Shown: piece after piece, positions 58,762 through 64,000 of the stretch
Numbering within the stretch: position 1 is the first letter of the stretch
How the letters are laid out: the number at the start of each line of letters is the position of its first letter
Origin: Proteromonas lacertae
Taxonomy: Eukaryota; Sar; Bigyra; Opalinata; Proteromonadidae
Direction: 5' to 3'
Assembly (NCBI GenBank): GCA_002245135.1
Contig: NGBS01000018.1
Span: forward strand, 62,001-126,000
DNA: 64,000 bases
Position numbers and translations under genes: made by a program
The notes under the pieces: model-generated
Database searches by the model: none
Told to the model about the DNA's origin: nothing
Seen by the model: the letters and a program-made list of their open reading frames with translations, nothing else

Positions 58762-61700
58762 ATGTCTTTGGAAGGTCCTTTAATCGAAGACAGAGTATTT
58801 TAATAAATATTATGGTAGGATGATCACAGTTATAAGAAAAAACTGATAGAATTAACACTATTAACAACACAATATCAAGATCTACAAATACAATATAACT
58901 CATTGTGTCAAAGACATCACAATGTAAAAGAGGTATATTTTTATAAAATCTATTTACTCATATAGAAATGTTTAGCTTCAAATGAAAGGTATAGTAATAT
59001 ATTATTTATTATATAGAAATCAAAAGCTTGATGAACGAATTAGAACAAGCTAAAAACGAAATACAAGTTCAGCTAAGAAATATAGATCAAATAAAACAAA
59101 ATGAGGCAAGAACAAAGCAAGATATTGTTACTCAACACGAAAAAGAGAAGCAAAATTGGAAAATATCAGACAATGCTTCTCAGGATACAATTAGTCAGTT
59201 GAGAAAAGAGAATTCTCAACTTCATAGTGAAATAGAAAAAACAAAACTAGATTTAAAACAACAATCAATTCAACTACAAAGTAATGATATAGCTATGCAA
59301 AAATATGAAATAACAGTATTTAATTGCTTCATTATTATCTAGAATAAACATCTAATTGACAAAGTTGATGAACAACAAAAGCAAATGTATATTGATGTTT
59401 GTTATAATCAAAATAGAAATGAAAAAGATAGTGAAATTATAAAACTAAAACAGCAACTTGAATCAACAAGAACAGACTTGCAAAATACACAGAATGAATT
59501 AATAAAGTATTATATTATACTATTATAATTTATAATAAATAGAACAAAATATGAAAGAGATCAAAACAATGATTCACTTCATGATTTAAAGAAAGATAAA
59601 GAAGAATTGAAAGAATCAAATATGAAATTAAAAGTCGAAAATACTTCACTGTATGAGAAAGTAAATGTATTAATTCATTTTTATTATTGATTGTATAGAA
59701 ATTTGATATGGAAAAGCAAGACTTGATGAATAGAATAACAAAATGTGAAACAGATTTACAGCTAAGATCTTCTGAGTTACAATCCAAATTAGAGTTACTA
59801 CACAATATAGAAAAGGAAAAAGAAGAATTGAAACAGATAAGTAAAGAGGAAAGAATAGAATTATTGAATAAAATTGATGGTTATAAAGTAAAAATTGCAA
59901 GAAATATCTCATACTTTGGAACAATGTAATAATGAACTAATTTCTACACAAAGTGAAATAGACAAATTACAAAGCAAACTAAGTGAAAGTAATAACAATT
60001 TCAATGTAATAAAAACCAAATATTCAGTATATATTATTATTATTATTATTATTATTAATGATATATTAAATAGAAATTAAAAGAAGAATACAATAGTTTA
60101 AATACAGATTATGAGAAAGTATGTAGTGAAAATGAAGAATTAGAAGAAGCTAAAGAAACTAGTGAAAACAAAATAACAGAACTACAGAAAGAAATTGAAA
60201 GTATCAAAAATAGTAAATCATCAATACAAACTCAAACTACACCACCTCCAAAAGAAGAGAAGAAAAAAGAAAAAGAAGAAGAACCAAAAACGCCACCAAG
60301 ACAACAACCACAAACCACAACTTCAATCAACATTTGGATCACCATATCCACCTCCTATGTTTAGTCCAGAACCAACAGTTATATATCAAGGTATTAAAGT
60401 AAATGAGAATGAATCATTTCCATCATCTCCAGTAGTTCCACAACAAAGATATCAACAACAACAACAGCAAACAATACCTCAACCTCCTCCACAACATCAT
60501 ACCAATACATATCGTGAAGAAAATACACAATTTCCAAGTGAATATACAATAACACCAACAATGAAACATAAGAAACATAGAAGTAAATCATATAGTTCAA
60601 CATCATCAGATAGTGAAACAACAGTAAGTGATATATCCCATCATCATCACAATCATCATCATAGTCAATCTCATCATAAGAATAAACAGCCAAAGAAAAA
60701 ATCTCATAGTAAACATCGTAAATATCCACATGGTGAAAGAGTAAGAGTAAGAGAAGATGAATATTCCTACAGTGATTCTGAAATAACACAAACACAAGAA
60801 GAAACAGAAGAAGAAGAAGAACCACCACAACCAAGAAGACAAGGAAAGGGTAGAAATAATGGTAAAGTTATTAGAGAGCAATACAAAGATAATGTTGAAG
60901 ATGATTATGATAATAATGAAGAAGAAGATGAAAAACAATACAAATACAATACAAGAATTGAAGTAAGAAGAAATCAACCAGTTGTATATAAGAATTAGTT
61001 TTATCAATTTTTATTGTTTGTTTAGGATGGGTATATGTTAGCATCAAGACAAAAAGCCATTATATCTCTTCAAGATCTAAGGGAAATATTGTGTGAGCAA
61101 ATCTATACACAATCTGAATTGATGTTTTGTAATGTAGAAGCTGATTCAAAAGAAGTTATAACAAAGAAAGAATTGAAAGATGTATTGGAATGTTTCTTAC
61201 ATTATGCAGCTGAAACATTAGCATCAATAATTGCAGCTCATATTAGAAGTTTAGAAGCACACTGCGAAATAGAGAAGCAATTTAGTGAACAATCAAATGG
61301 AAATAATAGTAAAACAATAAGTAGGAAATCAATATATAAAGAAGAAGGAAATGAAATTAGAGATAAATTGGAGGATATTTGGAATAAACATAGAATATAT
61401 GAAACAGGTATGACTTTTATAATAAAATATAATAGAACAAATGAGAAGATATCGTGTAGGAGGAACATTCCCAGCAAAAGCAGTTAGAGATTATGCATTT
61501 AATCATGGAGTTGTTGGTCCAAGTCTTAAAAATCAAAGAGTAAGACCCAGTGATTATACAAGGCATGCAGTGAGCAAAGAAGAACTTAGTGACGAATTTA
61601 ATCCTATGTTTAAACGAGGAACTCCAGATGATGCCTATTATCAACTATATGATATACTAAGTATATTTTTTAACAACAACAGAGATCAGATGAATTTGGG

Positions 61701-61865
61701 AAGAGGAGAATCAGATAGAAAAGTATATATTTTTATGTTTATATTGTTTAGAATGTTGATTTAGCATTTTATGGTGCTTTGTATTATTATATCAGAATGG
61801 TAAATACAGTTCCAGGAATGAGAACAAATGATGTTGTAAAAACAGATAGAAACTACCCAATTTAG
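58762..61865 (+). CDS. Coiled-coil protein with His/Gln-rich linker and C-terminal globular domain
   Basis: About eleven exons give roughly 920 residues. Introns of 24-46 nt include 58796-58819, 58989-59016 and 61708-61736. Exons 1-8 encode continuous coiled coil (LMNELEQAKNEIQVQL, LQSKLSESNNNF). A low-complexity linker follows (poly-Gln, PPP, a His cluster at 60640-60690, and acidic EEEE). The last 250 residues are globular and unknown: MLASRQKAIISLQDLREIL, RRYRVGGTFPAKAVRDYAF, and AFYGALYYYIRMVNTVPG to the end at TAG. Two +1 frame transitions occur, near 59.895 kb (an A5 run) and 60.32 kb. The C-terminal domain may be diagnostic but I cannot name it. Confidence 0.72.
58976..58988 (+). other. 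13-nt micro-exon
   Basis: CTTCAAATGAAAG lies between a 43-nt intron and a 28-nt intron, both GTAT...TAG. Only this choice of acceptor (GTTTAG rather than ATATAG upstream) keeps the heptad frame: VKE-LQMKE-IKSLMNELEQ. Other acceptors give early stops. Confidence 0.6.
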
Positions 61866-62168
61866 ATTATTCTTTTAAAGTTTAATATTTTGTTAATTAT
61901 TTTCTATTTTTGTGATAATAATAAATAGTAGTCGTAGAAATTGCAATAGCACTCACAATAAAACCCTATTTATATAAATATATCTTCAATACACTAATAA
62001 ATGGGATGAAACATGCATTCATAAGGTTATTCCATTTTTTGTTTTTATTTTCATCATCATTACTGCTTTTATCTTTCACCATCACACTATAAATCAATTT
62101 TCGTTTGAATCGACATATTTCAAAAATATTATCGTTTCACATTTATTCTTGTCTTTAACTCTCGAACC
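61866..62168. other. Intergenic, 303 bp
   Basis: AT-rich, without a recognisable gene or repeat. It contains the coiled-coil gene's 3' end and the phosphomannomutase promoter. Confidence 0.5.
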
Positions 62169-63031
62169 ATGGCAGACAGATCAAAAATATTGGTTTTATT
62201 TGATGTAGATGGTACTTTAACTGCAGCTAGGCAGGTATGATTCCTTATAGATTAATGTTATAGACCATTACTCCTGAAATGAAAGATTTCATTCAAGAAC
62301 TTAAAAAATATGTAACGATTGGAGCAGTTGGTGGATCTGATCTTAAGAAACAGAAAGAACAGTTGGGTGATGATGGTATATTCACTAAATTACTGTATTA
62401 GTAACAACAAATTTCGATTATTCATTCTCAGAAAATGGATTAGTTGCATATCACAATGGTGAATTAATCCATAAATATGTACTTTTCATACATTTTAGTA
62501 AATAGTCTTTAAAAAACAAGTATAACGAAGAACAACTTCAAGAACTAATCAATTTCAGTTTAAGATATGTAGCAGACTTAAAAATACCAGTAAAGACAGG
62601 AACATTTATAGAATTTAGAACTGGTTTAATTAATGTATCACCAATTGGAAGGAATTGTACACAAGAAGAAAGAGATGAATTTGTCAAATTTGACAAAGAA
62701 CATCATGTATTAGTCAATCTAAGAAAAGCATTATTAGACAATTTTGGTGAAAAAATGAATTTAACTATCTCAATTGGTGGACAAATATCTGTTGACTGTT
62801 TTCCAAATGGATGGAACAAGACATATGCTTTAAGACATGTTGAAAAAGCTGGTTATGAAGAGATTCATTTCTTTGGTGATAAAACCATGGAAGTATATAT
62901 ATATTTAATATCAATTATCTATATAGGGTGGTAATGATTATGAGATTTATAATGATAAGAGAGTGAAAGGACACTCAACAAAAGGATGGGAAGATACAAT
63001 GAGACAATGTAAAGAACTATTCATTCATTAA
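62169..63031 (+). CDS. PMM: Phosphomannomutase
   Basis: Five exons (62169-62234, 62264-62375, 62402-62478, 62506-62892, 62927-63031) splice to 248 residues, the same size as human PMM2 (246). HAD motif I is [11 protein letters not shown], with the nucleophile Asp12 and acid/base Asp14. Later motifs: [40 protein letters not shown], and [15 protein letters not shown]. The enzyme interconverts mannose-6-phosphate and mannose-1-phosphate for GDP-mannose, N-glycans and GPI anchors in the cytosol. Introns of 26-34 nt all start GTA and end TAG. No anomalies in active-site residues. Confidence 0.96.
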
Positions 63032-63182
63032 GTTACTTATATGTACAGAATTTTTAAATTGTGTGTGTTTGGTGTTGTTCAATGTATTAGTTGAAGAGAA
63101 AAAGAAAGTAATGCAAAATAAAATATCAAATCATAGTTTGAGATTTCTTAACTGAAAAAATTAAATCAAATCCAATTTCTCA

Positions 63183-64000
63183 ATGTCTTCCCCATATAAT
63201 CCCATAAATCGTATAATGATATTATTAATTTTTATTTATCTGGCTAGATCGAGTTTATGAATCTCTTGCTGCTGTAGATAGAGATGAGGAAGAAGACTTA
63301 TATGCTGATCCATACTTAAATACAACTCATACACAAGATATTCCCGCTACACCCGAACTTAATACTTCAACTCACTCAATACCACCTCAATATGCTACTT
63401 TTTCTGGTGGACCATATGTAGATGATGAATACAGCAGCCCATACCGTCGTAATTTATTTCCTACAAGAACATCACCTCCTAGAACATTTTCACCAAATTC
63501 TAACCATAATTCACCATTAGCTGCAGATCACTCCCAATCAATGGGATTACCTCAAAACTTTTCACCATCTCAAAGCAGATCTGCAATATTTAGAGCATTA
63601 GCTGAATGTAAATCAAAAATTAGTCAATTATCTCAGAAAGTCAGTGAACTGGATGATATGCTAACAGCTGTATCATCAACACATAGTTCTCCTAACCAAA
63701 GATCCATAAAATATGGTCAAAGACCTTTCATAAGTCAACAATATCGTAGTGCATCAGCATCAACAAGAAGATCTAGAACATTCGTTGGAAGTAATAATAA
63801 TAATCCAGATGATTCTTTATATCAAACCCCTTCGAACTATAAGAATAAAAGAAATGCATATACTGATTCATTATTAAATCGTGCAAATACAAAGTATCAA
63901 CAATTACAACAACAGAAATATAAATATGCAAATGATGATGATGAAGAAGAGAGTAATAGTGAAAGTAATGAAGAAGAAGAAGAAGAAGAAGATGATATAA
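63183..64000 (+). CDS. Low-complexity acidic/Ser-rich protein, partial
   Basis: ATG at 63183, exon 1 to 63210, a 37-nt intron (63211-63247), then an open frame to the window end. It reads MSSPYNPINHRVYESLAAV, a Pro/Ser/Thr-rich stretch, and one short coiled coil (RALAECKSKISQLSQKVSEL). Gln/Asn runs and a poly-Glu/Asp tail follow, still open at 64000. It resembles no family I know. The disordered composition suggests a scaffold or nuclear protein. The C-terminus is outside the window. Confidence 0.65.

Noticed and set aside
60394-61007. Minus-strand ORFs rich in Val/Leu/Tyr
   Set aside because: Complement of Gln/Glu/His low-complexity coding on the plus strand; no independent support.
1-64000. 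CRISPR arrays, insertion sequences, rRNA, operons
   Set aside because: None seen. Repeats are coding tandem units or the H2B inverted pair; gene structure is eukaryotic with introns.

Overview
The window is nuclear DNA from an AT-rich, gene-dense, flagellated unicellular eukaryote. The evidence is eukaryote-only genes (Tra1/TRRAP, eIF3b, NHP2, SGT, H2B, ZSWIM2, SPRTN) interrupted by very short spliceosomal introns. Introns I could place by reading frame and homology are mostly 24-48 nt, start GTA and end TAG. TAA, TAG and TGA all end plausible genes, so the standard code fits. I cannot assign a species. Introns of this size are known in Blastocystis and its opalinate relatives, but other protists also have them. 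A plant-type serine acetyltransferase and a metazoan-type histone 3' stem-loop are further clues.

Layout. 1-9.1 kb: a TPR protein running off the left edge, SGT co-chaperone, NHP2, a seven-transmembrane receptor fused to an RGS domain, a small GTPase and a lidless Hsp70-like protein. 9.2-21.5 kb: one giant Tra1/TRRAP gene. 21.7-28.1 kb: an unrecognised protein of about 1,270 residues and eIF3b. 28.2-31.1 kb: a ZSWIM2-type SWIM/RING/ZZ protein. 31.2-40.0 kb: two nearly identical H2B genes in inverted orientation. Between them lie broken gene fragments (GTPBP1-like C-terminus, histidine acid phosphatase, NUDT22-like N-terminus), an apparently intact SPRTN protease, and a disrupted P-loop NTPase pair resembling the Crinkler/RHS family. 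40.2-47.1 kb: an ARM-like protein, a 3-ketoacyl-CoA reductase-type SDR, a 72-residue basic protein, a second lidless Hsp70, serine acetyltransferase and tRNA-Lys(UUU). 47.3-51.3 kb: a membrane-anchored M11-like metalloprotease and a pseudokinase. 51.4-64 kb: two large coiled-coil proteins in divergent orientation, phosphomannomutase, and a partial acidic Ser-rich protein.

Genes alternate strands freely, with only 52-106 bp between several divergent start codons and 20-93 bp between several other neighbours. There are no operons. The most notable pattern is that reading-frame breaks are almost all of one sign. Thirteen of fourteen transitions are +1, spread over Tra1, eIF3b, both coiled-coil genes and the NTPase pair. 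This means either insertion-biased assembly error or +1 translational frameshifting; raw reads or RNA would decide.
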